This document shows, in pieces, positions 18,454-27,345 of a stretch of 64,000 bases of DNA. Numbering within the stretch: position 1 is the first letter of the stretch; each line of letters starts with the position of its first letter. Location of the stretch: positions 3,576,001 to 3,640,000 of the forward strand of contig NZ_CP085988.1 in NCBI RefSeq assembly GCF_020736365.1, given 5' to 3'. The translations under genes were made by a program, and so were the position numbers. Origin of the DNA: Clostridium sp. M62/1. GTDB taxonomy: Bacteria; Bacillota; Clostridia; Lachnospirales; Lachnospiraceae. The notes beneath the pieces were generated by a model that was not told the origin of the DNA, made no database searches, and saw nothing but the letters and a program-made list of their open reading frames with translations.

Positions 18454-19290
18454 ATGCGAAAAGAAATACTCACCATCAGCGAATTTGCTTCCCTGCGGGG
18501 CATCACCGCCGAAACCCTGCGCCATTATGACAGGATCGGGCTTTTGAAGCCGGCATTTACCGACTCCTCAACGGGGTACCGCTATTACTCGATTCTGCAG
18601 TATGAACAGCTTTCCACCATTCTGGAGCTGCGCCAGATGGGCATGAGTCTCTCTGAGATCCGAAGCTTCTTTGAAGATCGAAACCCTCATTCTGCTCTGG
18701 AGCTTTTAACAGAGCGAAAGCTTGTCCTGCAGGCAGAAATTCAAAAGCTGCGTCAGCTGGAGACAGCCGTTTCCTCTAAGATCTCACACCTGGAGGATAT
18801 TCTGTCCCGCAAAGCCTCGGATCCGCCGCGCCTTGTGACCCTTCCGGAGCGGAAGGCCCTGGTCTGGAAAACTCCCCTGGACAGTGATGTAGACATAGGC
18901 TACGGCTTTGCCGATCTGGAAGAACATCTGAATGAGGTGGCTCCTATTTTTGCCGCCAACCGCTATGGTCTTCTGATGCCCGCCTCTGTGCTGAAAACGG
19001 GAGAAAAACGCTCTTCCCTTCTCCTCTTTACAGACGAACCGGCCCATCTCTCCGGCGCCGAGGCGGTAGAGGTGCGCCGGATTCCAGGGGGCCTTTACGC
19101 CTCTGCCCTCCTCTATCAGCCGGAGACAGACGATCTCTCAGAGGTCAAACGGCTGAGCCGCTCCTATCAGAGCCAGGGATACCGCACAGAGGGGGAAATC
19201 ATTTTTATTTCCCAAATCGATTTGTCCGTCACAGGGTGCAGGGATCAGGTGCTGTACGAGGTTCAGCTTCCCCTTGTCCCCTGCATCTGA
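18454..19290 (+). CDS. MerR-family transcriptional regulator with effector-binding domain
   Basis: The ATG at 18454 has GGAG about 10 bases upstream, giving 278 residues. Residues about 4-72 are a MerR winged helix (ISEFASLRGITAETLRHYDRIGLL, then STGYRYYS); a coiled-coil dimer helix follows (about 78-120) and the remaining 150 residues are a GyrI/BmrR-like ligand pocket. Members of this class (BmrR, TipA types) sense lipophilic compounds and activate efflux genes by untwisting a long-spacer promoter. Exactly such a promoter lies between this gene and the MATE exporter downstream, so this regulator very likely controls the exporter. Confidence 0.9.
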   Translation: MRKEILTISEFASLRGITAETLRHYDRIGLLKPAFTDSSTGYRYYSILQYEQLSTILELRQMGMSLSEIRSFFEDRNPHSALELLTERKLVLQAEIQKLRQLETAVSSKISHLEDILSRKASDPPRLVTLPERKALVWKTPLDSDVDIGYGFADLEEHLNEVAPIFAANRYGLLMPASVLKTGEKRSSLLLFTDEPAHLSGAEAVEVRRIPGGLYASALLYQPETDDLSEVKRLSRSYQSQGYRTEGEIIFISQIDLSVTGCRDQVLYEVQLPLVPCI

Positions 19291-19345
19291 CAAAGGTCTG
19301 CGGCCAGGAAGCCTAAATCCAGGCTGCAGATTTTTCTTTTTTCTC

Positions 19346-19376
19346 TTGACTTTTGTGTAACACAAAGGTTTATATT
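19346..19376 (+). promoter_or_regulatory. MerR-type promoter and operator of the MATE exporter
   Basis: TTGACT (19346-19351) and TATATT (19371-19376) are separated by 19 bases rather than 17. The spacer holds the perfect 15-bp palindrome TTTGTGTAACACAAA (19352-19366). A long spacer with a central dyad is the hallmark of MerR-activated promoters. The next gene starts 70 bases downstream. Confidence 0.85.
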
Positions 19377-19447
19377 GTTCAGGCAGGGCTGACAGAAGGA
19401 TCTTCTGGCTGTGCCCTGCCAATACAGCACTTAAGGGGGATAATGAT

Positions 19448-20878
19448 TTGAAAGAAAATACTTCGGGCAGCAGAAGCTTAAATAATGGCTTAAATAACAG
19501 CTCAGATAATCGTTCACATAATAATACTCTGCTGACAGAGCGCCTGCCCCGCCTGTTTCTGCTCTTTGTTCTTCCTGCGGTCATCTCCATGGTCATCTCA
19601 GGAACACAGAGCATGATAGACGGAATTTTTCTCGGCCGCTTTGCAGGGGTCAATGCCATGGCAAGCGTCAATATTGCAGGGCCCTACATGCAGATTATCA
19701 CAGGCTGCACCATGGTTATCTGCATCGGAACCTTCAGCTATCTGGGACGGACGCTGGGAGAAAACACGAACCCGCAGAAGGCCAAGGACATCTTCCGGAC
19801 GGCTGTCGTGTCCCTTGCGGCATGCGCTCTGATACTCATGGCAGCGGGACTTTTCCTCTCCCGTCCCCTGGCTCTCCTCCTGGGGGCCAATGAAGTGCTC
19901 CTAGATGAGACAGCACTCTATATCAGGACAGTGGCAGTTTTTATCCCTGCCATCTGCTTCATGATGCATTTCGGATTCACAGCAAGGCTTCTTGAAAAGC
20001 CTCACCTGTACCTGATTGCCACGCTCTGCTGCGTAAGCTGCAACGTGATCATGGACTACCTTGCTGTCAAGGTTCTGGGACTGGGCGTAGTAGGCGCGGC
20101 GGCGGCCACAGGCCTTTCCTACCTGTCCGGCCTTCTCGTAGTAGTGCGCCCCTTCCTGAGCAGAAAATCCATCGTGAACCTGTTTGAAGGCACCTTTCAC
20201 TGGGATATTCTGAGAAGCTCTGCCTTTAACGGTTCCTCTGAGGGGATCACAAGCATTTCCGCCGCCCTGACCATGTACCTGTTCAACACAGCTTTCATGG
20301 GCTTTGCCGGGGAAAGCGGAGTGGCCGCATTTACAGTCATCAACTATGCCGGAAATTTTGTAGTGCTCGTCATGTTCGGAGTCTCCGACGGAATCAGCAC
20401 CCTTGTCAGCTACAACTACGGGGCGAAGCTCCTCCTGCGCGTGAAAAAAACTCTGAGGGCAGCCCTGATGATCAATTTCTGCATCGGTCTTTTGATCTTC
20501 ACCGTTCTCCATCTGTTCAGCCGGCAGATGGTGGGAATTTTCGTATCTGACAACGAGTTCGTCACAGCCATGGCGGTACAGGGAGCCGCCCTCTACAGCT
20601 TTTGCTTCCTGATGAACGGCTTCAACATTGTGCAGTCCGGCTACTATACCTCCATGGGAGATGCCCTCGCCTCCGTGATCATCTCAGCCAGCCGCGGGAT
20701 TGTCTTTATCTCCACGGGTATTTTCCTTCTGCCTCAGTTTCTGGGCATAAACGGCGTATGGCTGACGCCTCCCTTTGCAGAGCTGATGACCGTTCTGGTG
20801 TGCCTGATCATTGGCCGGGTCCGCTCTGCTGACCGCGAAATATCCGAAGAAACCGCTCCCCGTACTTCTCCAGCTTAA
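19448..20878 (+). CDS. MATE-family multidrug efflux protein
   Basis: This 476-residue protein begins at a TTG preceded by AAGGGGG; the in-sequence ATG just before it is in another frame and stops at once. After a 28-residue polar Asn/Ser-rich head come twelve hydrophobic segments of the MATE fold (two MatE repeats, for example ISGTQSMIDGIFLGRFAG and NAMASVNIAGPY). Such pumps exchange cationic drugs for Na+ or H+. The MerR regulator upstream and its dyad promoter form a drug-sensing cassette with it. Its 3' end overlaps the convergent recQ by 71 bases. Confidence 0.9.
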   Translation: MKENTSGSRSLNNGLNNSSDNRSHNNTLLTERLPRLFLLFVLPAVISMVISGTQSMIDGIFLGRFAGVNAMASVNIAGPYMQIITGCTMVICIGTFSYLGRTLGENTNPQKAKDIFRTAVVSLAACALILMAAGLFLSRPLALLLGANEVLLDETALYIRTVAVFIPAICFMMHFGFTARLLEKPHLYLIATLCCVSCNVIMDYLAVKVLGLGVVGAAAATGLSYLSGLLVVVRPFLSRKSIVNLFEGTFHWDILRSSAFNGSSEGITSISAALTMYLFNTAFMGFAGESGVAAFTVINYAGNFVVLVMFGVSDGISTLVSYNYGAKLLLRVKKTLRAALMINFCIGLLIFTVLHLFSRQMVGIFVSDNEFVTAMAVQGAALYSFCFLMNGFNIVQSGYYTSMGDALASVIISASRGIVFISTGIFLLPQFLGINGVWLTPPFAELMTVLVCLIIGRVRSADREISEETAPRTSPA

Positions 20879-22823
20879 CCTCTCCGACTCCCGTGACACA
20901 GAGCATCTCCTCCCTGGTGGCCGGCTTTACCGCGCACATGGCCACCAGGGTCTTATCTGAAAAGATAATGTAGGGCGGAACCTGTTCCTGCCTTGCAATC
21001 TCCATCCGGAGGCTTCGAAGCTCCTCAAACAGCGGCTCGTCCTCCTTTTTAAGTCCGGCAGCAATCACTTTTTCCCGCTGCCTTTCTCCCCGCCCCTTTC
21101 TGCGGCGTTCTGAGTTTCCGCCTGTCCTCTCTCCTGTTTCCTCCCTTGCCAGCTTCATCACCATACGAAGACCGTCGTTCTCTTTATGGCAGTCTTTCTC
21201 TTTCCCCTTCCCGCACGCTCTCCTCTTCTCCCACTCCCCCAGAAACTCCTCTCCCTTCTCTGTCAGTTTGACAATCATGTAGGAGTCATCCGTCAGACGA
21301 AGGTATCCCTCCAGCAGGAGGTGATTGAAGATATCCCGGAGCCTGTGGAGAGCCATACCTCTGCACGCCCCGAAAAACGGATTCTCCTCCATCCGGTACT
21401 GCCTGACTTTCGCCGTACTGCCTCCGTGGACGGTATTGAGAATCACCTGGATTCCGTACCTCTGGCGGCACGCCTTCACACAGCCCAGAAAAGCTCCGGC
21501 CTGTTCTGTTATGTCAACCGTTTCAAAGTTCGTCATACAGTTCCTGCAGTTTCCGCAGTAATTGTCCCCATATTCCCCGAAATACCTGAGCATATATCCT
21601 CTCAGGCATTCATTTGTAAAACAGTAGAAGGTCATTTTCCGGAGCCGCTCAAAATCTCTCTCCCTCACAATTTCCCTGGCAATATCGTCCAGCTCCTCAT
21701 TCTCCCCGCCCTTTTCAATAAAGAGCTGATTTGTGATAACATCCTGACCGCTGTAATACAGGATGCACTCCGCCGGCTCCCCATCGCGCCCGGCCCTGCC
21801 TGCCTCCTGATAGTAGCTCTCCATGTTTTTCGGCATACTGTAGTGGAGCACATACCGCACATTGGACTTGTCAATTCCCATACCGAATGCATTGGTGGCA
21901 ACCATCACTGGCTTCCGGTCATAGATGAAATCCTCCTGATTCTTCCGGCGCTCCTCGTCAGACAAGCCCGCATGATAGCGGGTGGCAGGGACTCCCTCCC
22001 ACTGGAGCTTCCCGCAGACCTCCTCCACCTGCTTTCTCGTCAGGCAGTAGATAATCCCACTGTCCTTCGGATGCATTGCCACATAGCTTTTCACCGCGCC
22101 AAACCTGTCCTGAACCTTCTCCACCGAAAACCAGAGATTGGGCCTGTCAAAACCCGTAGCCGCCATAAACGGACGGTCCAACAGCAGCAGATCGATCACG
22201 TCTGCCTTCACCTCATCGGTGGCCGTGGCCGTAAACGCAGCTATCACGGGCCTTTTGGGCAGGCGGCTCACAAACTCCGGTATTTTCAGATACCCCGGCC
22301 TGAAATCCTGCCCCCACTGGGAGACACAGTGAGCCTCGTCCACTGCCAGCATGGAAATCTCAGCATTTTTCGCAAAGTCCAGAAAGCTCTCCGTCAGCAG
22401 CCGCTCCGGTGCGACATAGATAATCTTATACTGTCCATTCCCGGCCAGCTTTAATGCTTTGAAATACTGATTCTGTGTGAGAGAGCTGTTCAGATAGGCG
22501 GCATGGATGCCGGCCTGGTTCAGAGCTGTAACCTGATCCTTCATAAGAGAGATAAGAGGTGAAACCACAATGGTAATTCCGTCCATCAAAAGGGCGGGAA
22601 TCTGATAGCAGAGAGATTTGCCGGCCCCGGTGGGCATGATTCCAAAAGTATCTCTTCCGCTCAGGATGCTGTCTATCAGCTCCTGCTGGCCCTCCCGGAA
22701 CGAGTCATAGCCAAAATAGTATTTGAGGGCCTGAAGGGGAGTCCCCCTCTCTGCTCCCGGCCCCTCCCTGCCTTCTTCTCCTTCGCAGAATTCTCCCCGG
22801 GATTCCTTCCATCTTTCATCCAT
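20808..22823 (-). CDS. recQ: ATP-dependent DNA helicase RecQ
   Basis: The start ATG 22823 has GGGAGGA upstream; product 671 residues. Helicase motifs are in order: YFGYDSFREGQQ (motif 0), MPTGAGKSLCYQ (I), VDEAHCVSQWG (II, DEAH), FTATAT (III), GRAGRDGEP (VI). A zinc site follows with Cys pairs in YCGNCRNC, then the winged helix, then a basic spacer, then a C-terminal HRDC-like domain (TREEMLCVTGVG). RecQ unwinds forks and recombination intermediates 3' to 5'. It is co-oriented with dus 44 bases upstream and ends within the 3' end of the MATE gene on the other strand. Confidence 0.95.
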   Translation of the reverse strand: MDERWKESRGEFCEGEEGREGPGAERGTPLQALKYYFGYDSFREGQQELIDSILSGRDTFGIMPTGAGKSLCYQIPALLMDGITIVVSPLISLMKDQVTALNQAGIHAAYLNSSLTQNQYFKALKLAGNGQYKIIYVAPERLLTESFLDFAKNAEISMLAVDEAHCVSQWGQDFRPGYLKIPEFVSRLPKRPVIAAFTATATDEVKADVIDLLLLDRPFMAATGFDRPNLWFSVEKVQDRFGAVKSYVAMHPKDSGIIYCLTRKQVEEVCGKLQWEGVPATRYHAGLSDEERRKNQEDFIYDRKPVMVATNAFGMGIDKSNVRYVLHYSMPKNMESYYQEAGRAGRDGEPAECILYYSGQDVITNQLFIEKGGENEELDDIAREIVRERDFERLRKMTFYCFTNECLRGYMLRYFGEYGDNYCGNCRNCMTNFETVDITEQAGAFLGCVKACRQRYGIQVILNTVHGGSTAKVRQYRMEENPFFGACRGMALHRLRDIFNHLLLEGYLRLTDDSYMIVKLTEKGEEFLGEWEKRRACGKGKEKDCHKENDGLRMVMKLAREETGERTGGNSERRRKGRGERQREKVIAAGLKKEDEPLFEELRSLRMEIARQEQVPPYIIFSDKTLVAMCAVKPATREEMLCVTGVGEVKLEKYGERFLRIFRGQQSGPGQ

Positions 22824-22867
22824 CCGCTCTTCCTCCCTTCTTCGCTGCATGCGGCCTGCCAGGTATC

Positions 22868-23848
22868 TTAAAAGCCCTGAAATCCTCTCTCCGGACACAG
22901 TATTCTCTTTCCGAGAAGCTCTTCCACCGCCGCCAGATAGGCCTCCATGCTGCCCGCCTTTCGGATCTTCTTTGCCTCTTTTTCACTGTCCGGAAACAGG
23001 GTGAGCATATACGTCCAGAGCTCTTTCATCTTAAACAGCGTATTTCTGTTTCCTGACATCACCTCCCGGTAACCATTCAGGAGATCCTCATGAAAATCCC
23101 TGAAACGCTTCTCATCCAAAGGATTTTTCCCTGTCTCCATCCATTCTGCAAGTCCCGGATTGGCAATCACGCCCCTCCCAAGCATCACGCACTCCGTCTC
23201 CGGAAATTCCGCCCGGAACCGGGAAAGCTCCTCCGGCGTAAAAATATCTCCGTTGTAGCAGAGCTTCACTCCGCAGGCTCTCTCCTTAGCCAGCCGGAAC
23301 GCCTCCCAGTGGGGAGTATTTTTATAAAAATCCGTCTGCACCCTGGGATGGATGATCAGCTCGCTTAAGGGGAATCTGAGGTACAGCTCCAGAAGCTCCT
23401 CAAACCCCTCCGAGCTCTCCTTTCCCAGCCTGGTCTTAATCGAAACCCTCATGCCCATGTTCTCTGCACAGTCAAAAATCTCATCCAGAAAACACTCCAG
23501 CCGTTCTCTCAGCTGTGCAGCGAGAAATCCGGAGCCCTTCCCCTTGGCTGCCACCGTCCCGGACGGGCACCCCAGGTTCAGATTCACTTCCCTGTATCCC
23601 AGCTCCCAGAGTCCCCTCATAGCCGAACAGAACGCTTCCGCATCATTAGTCAGAATCTGGGGCACAAGCAGAATCCCCCTGTTATGCTCCGGCAGCACAT
23701 CATTCCTTTCCCTGGAAGTCATAGCTTTATTCAGATGGGGTGAGAGAAACGGAGTAAAATATTTGCCGATTCGGCCGAAATGCCTGTGATAAGCGTTCCT
23801 GTAGACATAACCTGTAATCCCCTCCATGGGGGCCAAATAGTAATTCAC
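22868..23848 (-). CDS. dus: tRNA-dihydrouridine synthase
   Basis: GTG start at 23848 with AAGGAG 8 bases upstream; 326 residues. An FMN-dependent TIM barrel of the Dus family: YLAPMEGITGY at the N-terminus, NLGCPSGTVAAKGKGSG with the catalytic Cys, VSIKTRLG, IIHPR and NGDIFTPEE. It reduces uridines in tRNA D-loops. Family subtype (which positions are modified) cannot be told from sequence alone. It is probably transcribed with recQ. Confidence 0.93.
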   Translation of the reverse strand: MNYYLAPMEGITGYVYRNAYHRHFGRIGKYFTPFLSPHLNKAMTSRERNDVLPEHNRGILLVPQILTNDAEAFCSAMRGLWELGYREVNLNLGCPSGTVAAKGKGSGFLAAQLRERLECFLDEIFDCAENMGMRVSIKTRLGKESSEGFEELLELYLRFPLSELIIHPRVQTDFYKNTPHWEAFRLAKERACGVKLCYNGDIFTPEELSRFRAEFPETECVMLGRGVIANPGLAEWMETGKNPLDEKRFRDFHEDLLNGYREVMSGNRNTLFKMKELWTYMLTLFPDSEKEAKKIRKAGSMEAYLAAVEELLGKRILCPERGFQGF

Positions 23849-24239
23849 TAAACCTTCTCCTTAACCATTTAATAATCGTGTTTTGGCTCTCTTCGGGCGC
23901 CAGCGGCTCAGCGCAGGTATAATGCCGCTCTGCGGACATTATACCATATCCTCCGGATATGGCAGCCTCCGGCGGAATTTAGCGCCCGGTTTTCAGCAGT
24001 AAATGCTGAAACCGGCATGCGCAGGTATAATGACTGCTTCGCAGTCATTATACCCTATTTCCCCTCCTGTGTCATTCCTCCCCAAAATAAAATTTCCGTA
24101 AACTCCCTGCCGTTTTGCAGCCTCTCTTCTGCCGCTTCCCTTCTTCCATCTCCTTTTGTCCCTTCCACAGAAGACAGTAAAAAATTTCACTTCAGTCTCC
24201 CCGGAGACACCCTCTCCTGCTGCCATCCCCCTTGCGCAG
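23849..24239. other. Intergenic region holding an extragenic palindrome cluster
   Basis: No gene is supported between dus and the osmolyte transporter. The left half is filled by the palindromes listed separately. The right half (24055-24239) is pyrimidine-rich sequence without recognisable features. Confidence 0.5.
23911..24054. repeat. Cluster of REP-like extragenic palindromes
   Basis: Four hairpins lie in a row. (1) GGTATAATG...CATTATACC (23916-23945). (2) CCATATCC-tcc-GGATATGG (23944-23962). (3) CCGGTTT...AAACCGG (23986-24015). (4) GGTATAATGACTGC-ttc-GCAGTCATTATACC (24024-24054), a perfect 14-bp stem. Hairpins 1 and 4 are preceded by the same GCGCA, giving a 14-base direct repeat. This looks like a mobile palindromic repeat unit (REP or MITE type). 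Confidence 0.7.
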
Positions 24240-24297
24240 AAAACAGGGAGAAGTTTTATTGTGACTTTGCTGGAACAATAAAACTTCTCCCTGTTTT
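24240..24297 (-). terminator. Long hairpin terminator of the opuC operon
   Basis: A perfect 23-bp inverted repeat (24240-24262 with 24275-24297) and a 12-base loop lie 8 bases after the stop of the permease gene. The 3' arm ends in TTTT on either strand. Its length is greater than a normal terminator. Confidence 0.75.
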
Positions 24298-24305
24298 CCC
24301 TCCCA

Positions 24306-25886
24306 CTATTTTCTCGCATATTCCGGCAGGTTCTCAACAAGGAAGTTGTGGGCAACCTCCTCTGCCTTCTGTCCTTCTTCATCTACCAGGTAGTTTAACT
24401 CTGCCATGGTATCGGTGGACAGCACGTCTGCCAGGGCCTCTGTAACATCTGCAATCTCCGGGTACTGTTCCATGATCTCCTCACGGAATACGGGAACTGC
24501 ATAGTAAGGCGGAAATACTCCCTGATCATCCTCCAGGATTACCAGGTCAAATTTCTTCAGCAGTCCGTCTGTGGAGTAGGCGTCGATGACCTGCCCCTCT
24601 CCGCTCATAAGCGCTGTGTATCTGGCGGAGCCGTCCACTCCCACCTTGTTGAAATTAATTCCGTACCTGTCCTCCACTCCCAGGAGACCGTCCTCGCGGT
24701 TCATAAATGCCAGAGTCGAGCAGATCGTGACAGGTCCGCCTATCTTTTTCAGATCGCTGATCGTCTCTAGTCCATACTGCTCTGCAATTTCCTTGGTCGT
24801 AGAAAGTGTGTAAGTATTATTGACATTCAGGGAATTGAGCACATCCAAACCGTACTGCTCCTTCATTCCCTTAACAGAGTCTGTATAGACCTGCTCCACG
24901 TCAGAGCTGGCCGGGTTCTTCAGGATATTCACATAAAGCGTTCCCGTGTAATCCACATATCCGTCGATCTCCCCGCTCTCTATGGATGACAGGCAGACAG
25001 AGCCGGCTCCCAGATCCGGGATGGTTTCCACGTCAATTCCCAGATCCCGCTCGATGGCCTCCGAAAGCATATAGGCAAAAATTTCATTCTCAGAGAAATC
25101 CATGCTGGCAATTCTGATATCGGCTGTCTTTTTCCCCTGGAAAAGGCTTGCAGAAAACAGAGCCACAAGCAGGGCAACAGCCACTGCGATAACCACGCAC
25201 TCCCTCTTTTTGCGGCGCCTCTTCTCGTCCTTATTCTTGCCCTCCAGAAGGCTCACAGGCGTCACAATCGTTTCTATGGCCGCGAATACTCGGTCCACCA
25301 GAAGGGCCAGAATACAGGCCGGAATAGCTCCCGCCAGGATCATCACATTGCTGACAGTTCTGATTCCGGAGAATACCAGATAGCCCAGTCCGCCGCCGCC
25401 CACATAGGCGGCCAGAGTCATAAGTCCTACCGCGGAAACAGCGGAGATTCTCACACCTGTCATAATCACAGGAAGGGCCATGGGAAGCCTTACCTTAAAC
25501 AGGATCTGGCTCTTGGTAAGTCCGATTCCCTCTGCTGCCTCCAACATCTGGTCACTGATATTCATAAGCCCTGCATACGTATTCTTGATAATCGGAAGCA
25601 GAGAATAGATGACAACCAGAAAGATGGCCGGCTTCATACCGATTCCGAACACCGGGATGGCAAGTCCCAGAAGAGCCATGCTGGGCACTGCCTGCACTAC
25701 GTTGGCAAAGGCCAGAACAGGCTTGCTGGCAGGCCGTATATAGGCAATCAGGATTCCCAGGGGAACGCCGATCAGGATGGCCGCCACAAGAGCCAGCACC
25801 GTAAGCTCAATATGCTCCACCAGAAGGGAGAGAATCTCCTGACTGGATGAGTTGAAATATTCAATCAAATCTGCAAACAGCTTCAT
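24306..25886 (-). CDS. opuCB: Glycine betaine/carnitine/choline ABC transporter, permease fused to substrate-binding domain
   Basis: This 526-residue fusion has an N-terminal OpuC/ProW permease (about 1-215, six membrane segments, EAA loop around EAAEGIGLTKSQ), then a further membrane helix (about 228-248) and a C-terminal OpuAC-type binding domain (about 258-526) with motifs EGEI-like SIESGEIDGYVDYTGTLY and AFMNREDGLLG. The binding domain is thus tethered outside the membrane. Aromatic and acidic residues of a quaternary-amine pocket are present. It imports compatible solutes under osmotic stress. Its ATG overlaps the stop of the ATPase gene (TAATG), so the two are translationally coupled. 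Exact substrate is not predictable. Confidence 0.92.
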   Translation of the reverse strand: MKLFADLIEYFNSSSQEILSLLVEHIELTVLALVAAILIGVPLGILIAYIRPASKPVLAFANVVQAVPSMALLGLAIPVFGIGMKPAIFLVVIYSLLPIIKNTYAGLMNISDQMLEAAEGIGLTKSQILFKVRLPMALPVIMTGVRISAVSAVGLMTLAAYVGGGGLGYLVFSGIRTVSNVMILAGAIPACILALLVDRVFAAIETIVTPVSLLEGKNKDEKRRRKKRECVVIAVAVALLVALFSASLFQGKKTADIRIASMDFSENEIFAYMLSEAIERDLGIDVETIPDLGAGSVCLSSIESGEIDGYVDYTGTLYVNILKNPASSDVEQVYTDSVKGMKEQYGLDVLNSLNVNNTYTLSTTKEIAEQYGLETISDLKKIGGPVTICSTLAFMNREDGLLGVEDRYGINFNKVGVDGSARYTALMSGEGQVIDAYSTDGLLKKFDLVILEDDQGVFPPYYAVPVFREEIMEQYPEIADVTEALADVLSTDTMAELNYLVDEEGQKAEEVAHNFLVENLPEYARK

Positions 25887-27019
25887 TATGACTCCTCCTT
25901 TCCTGAATCAGCGATAAACTGGCGGCTCAGGGTGTTGATCAGGGTACTTCTCGTGATCAGTCCCTCAATGATTCCCTGGCTGTTTACCACCGGAAGGGTG
26001 GACAGGTGGTGCTCATCAAACAGAGTCAGCAGATCCACAATGGAGCTGTCCGGCCCGACAGAGGTGAATTCCCGGTACATGAAATCCTCCGCCGGACGTT
26101 TGATCTCATGAACCCCGATGAGGGACTCTGCAAACAGTACGCCGTAGAGTCTTCCCTTCTGATCCGTGATCATCAGCGTATCTACCTTTTTGCGTCCCAT
26201 GGTCTCAATACACTTGAAAATCGGCATCTTCGGATGGCAGCACACCGGATCGGAAATCATAATATCCCTTGTCTTGATAAACTCCGGCGAAGTCCAGATT
26301 CTCTTGGGACCGATGAAGTTGCGCACAAAATCGTTGGCCGGGTTCTTCAGAATATTTTCCGGAGTGTCAAACTGGGTGATCCGCCCCTCCTCCATGATGC
26401 AGATCCGGTCGGCCAGACGGATGGCCTCGTCCATGTCGTGGGTTACAAACACGATCGTCCGCTTTAACGCCGCCTGCATGTCAATCAGGGCGTTCTGAAT
26501 CTGGGTTCTCGTAATGGGATCCAGAGCTGAAAACGGCTCGTCCATCAGGATAATCTCCGGATCTGCCATAAAGGCCCTCACAACGCCGGCCCTCTGCTGC
26601 TGACCGCCTGACATCTCCGACGGATAAGCGTCCATAAAGGTAGCCGGATCCAGGTTTACCATATTCATCAGGCGGATGGCATTCTCCTCCATCCGGTCCT
26701 TGTCCTTACTCTTCATCCTCGCGATAATCTCGATGTTCTCCCTGATTGTCATATGGGGGAACAGGCCTATCTGCTGGATTACGTATCCCATTCGCCTCCT
26801 CAGCGCAATGGTGTCCATATGGGAGATATCCCGCCCGTTGATCTCCACCGTTCCGTCTGAAGGCAGAATCAGCTTGTTAATCATCTTTAAGGTAGTCGTC
26901 TTGCCGCATCCGCTCTCTCCCAGGAGAACCACAAACTCCCCGTCCGGGATCTGAAAGCTGATGTCATCAATTATTTTTTTACCATGAAAGGTTTTGGAAA
27001 CATGTTTGAATTCAATCAT
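25886..27019 (-). CDS. opuCA: Osmolyte ABC transporter ATP-binding protein with CBS domains
   Basis: The ATG at 27019 is chosen because AGGAGGG lies just upstream; the longer open frame runs back into the riboswitch expression platform. Product is 377 residues: ABC ATPase with Walker A LLGESGCGKTTT, signature MSGGQQQRAGV, Walker B IILMDEPFSALD and H-loop VTHDMDEA; then two CBS motifs (about 255-370, with TLMITDQKGRLYGV and TLPVVNSQGIIEG). CBS pairs of OpuCA proteins can bind cyclic-di-AMP or sense ionic strength. Together with the riboswitch upstream this gives two possible c-di-AMP controls on one transporter. Confidence 0.94.
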   Translation of the reverse strand: MIEFKHVSKTFHGKKIIDDISFQIPDGEFVVLLGESGCGKTTTLKMINKLILPSDGTVEINGRDISHMDTIALRRRMGYVIQQIGLFPHMTIRENIEIIARMKSKDKDRMEENAIRLMNMVNLDPATFMDAYPSEMSGGQQQRAGVVRAFMADPEIILMDEPFSALDPITRTQIQNALIDMQAALKRTIVFVTHDMDEAIRLADRICIMEEGRITQFDTPENILKNPANDFVRNFIGPKRIWTSPEFIKTRDIMISDPVCCHPKMPIFKCIETMGRKKVDTLMITDQKGRLYGVLFAESLIGVHEIKRPAEDFMYREFTSVGPDSSIVDLLTLFDEHHLSTLPVVNSQGIIEGLITRSTLINTLSRQFIADSGKEES

Positions 27020-27091
27020 CTGATCACCCTCCTGCATGTCCAGTTCCCATAGGCCGTCCGGCCTGTCTGAAGCAACATACAATACAGAAAA

Positions 27092-27116
27092 GAAAAACCG
27101 CCTGCAGTGCAGGCGG
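27092..27116 (-). terminator. Expression-platform terminator of the c-di-AMP riboswitch
   Basis: On the minus strand CCGCCTG-cact-CAGGCGG type pairing (27098-27116, a near-perfect palindrome around TGCA) is followed by TTTTTC. It lies between the aptamer and opuCA and would stop transcription when the aptamer is bound. Confidence 0.85.
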
Positions 27117-27119
27117 TGA

Positions 27120-27320
27120 AAGGTTTCTGAAAAAACGCATAAAGAAACTAAGACGTATTGCCAGATACGCAAATCCTTCCAATGTCTGCGAGATTAGCTG
27201 ACGGGTTCGGAAAAGAAGGTTTCCTATGGCAGAAATTTCAAAGCCAGGACGCACCCGTGCTTTCACCTGCTGCAATTCACCCCAAAAATTGGTTCTCCCG
27301 CTGCCGTATCTTACGGCATT
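27120..27320 (-). ncRNA. ydaO-yuaA cyclic-di-AMP riboswitch
   Basis: The minus-strand transcript carries the conserved blocks of the ydaO/yuaA aptamer in order: CGGGAGAACCA, then GGGGTGAAT, then CCGAACCCGTCAGCTAA followed by CTCGCAG. These blocks lie at about 27302-27270 and 27212-27182 in the plus numbering. A terminator follows directly. This class binds c-di-AMP and turns off potassium and osmolyte genes when the nucleotide is high. Here it would shut off opuCA-opuCB. Confidence 0.92.
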
Positions 27321-27345
27321 AGACGTTCTGCATTGATTAGTTTTT

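Noticed and set aside
21186..22454. 422-codon plus-strand frame opposite recQ
   Set aside because: It is antisense to helicase motifs that are fully conserved; there is no ribosome site or recognised domain.
23993..24382. 129-codon minus-strand frame between opuCB and dus
   Set aside because: It is made of translated inverted repeats and overlaps the opuC end; no ribosome site.
27120..27320. T-box leader before the opuC operon
   Set aside because: No T-box motif or specifier loop. The conserved blocks instead match the c-di-AMP riboswitch.
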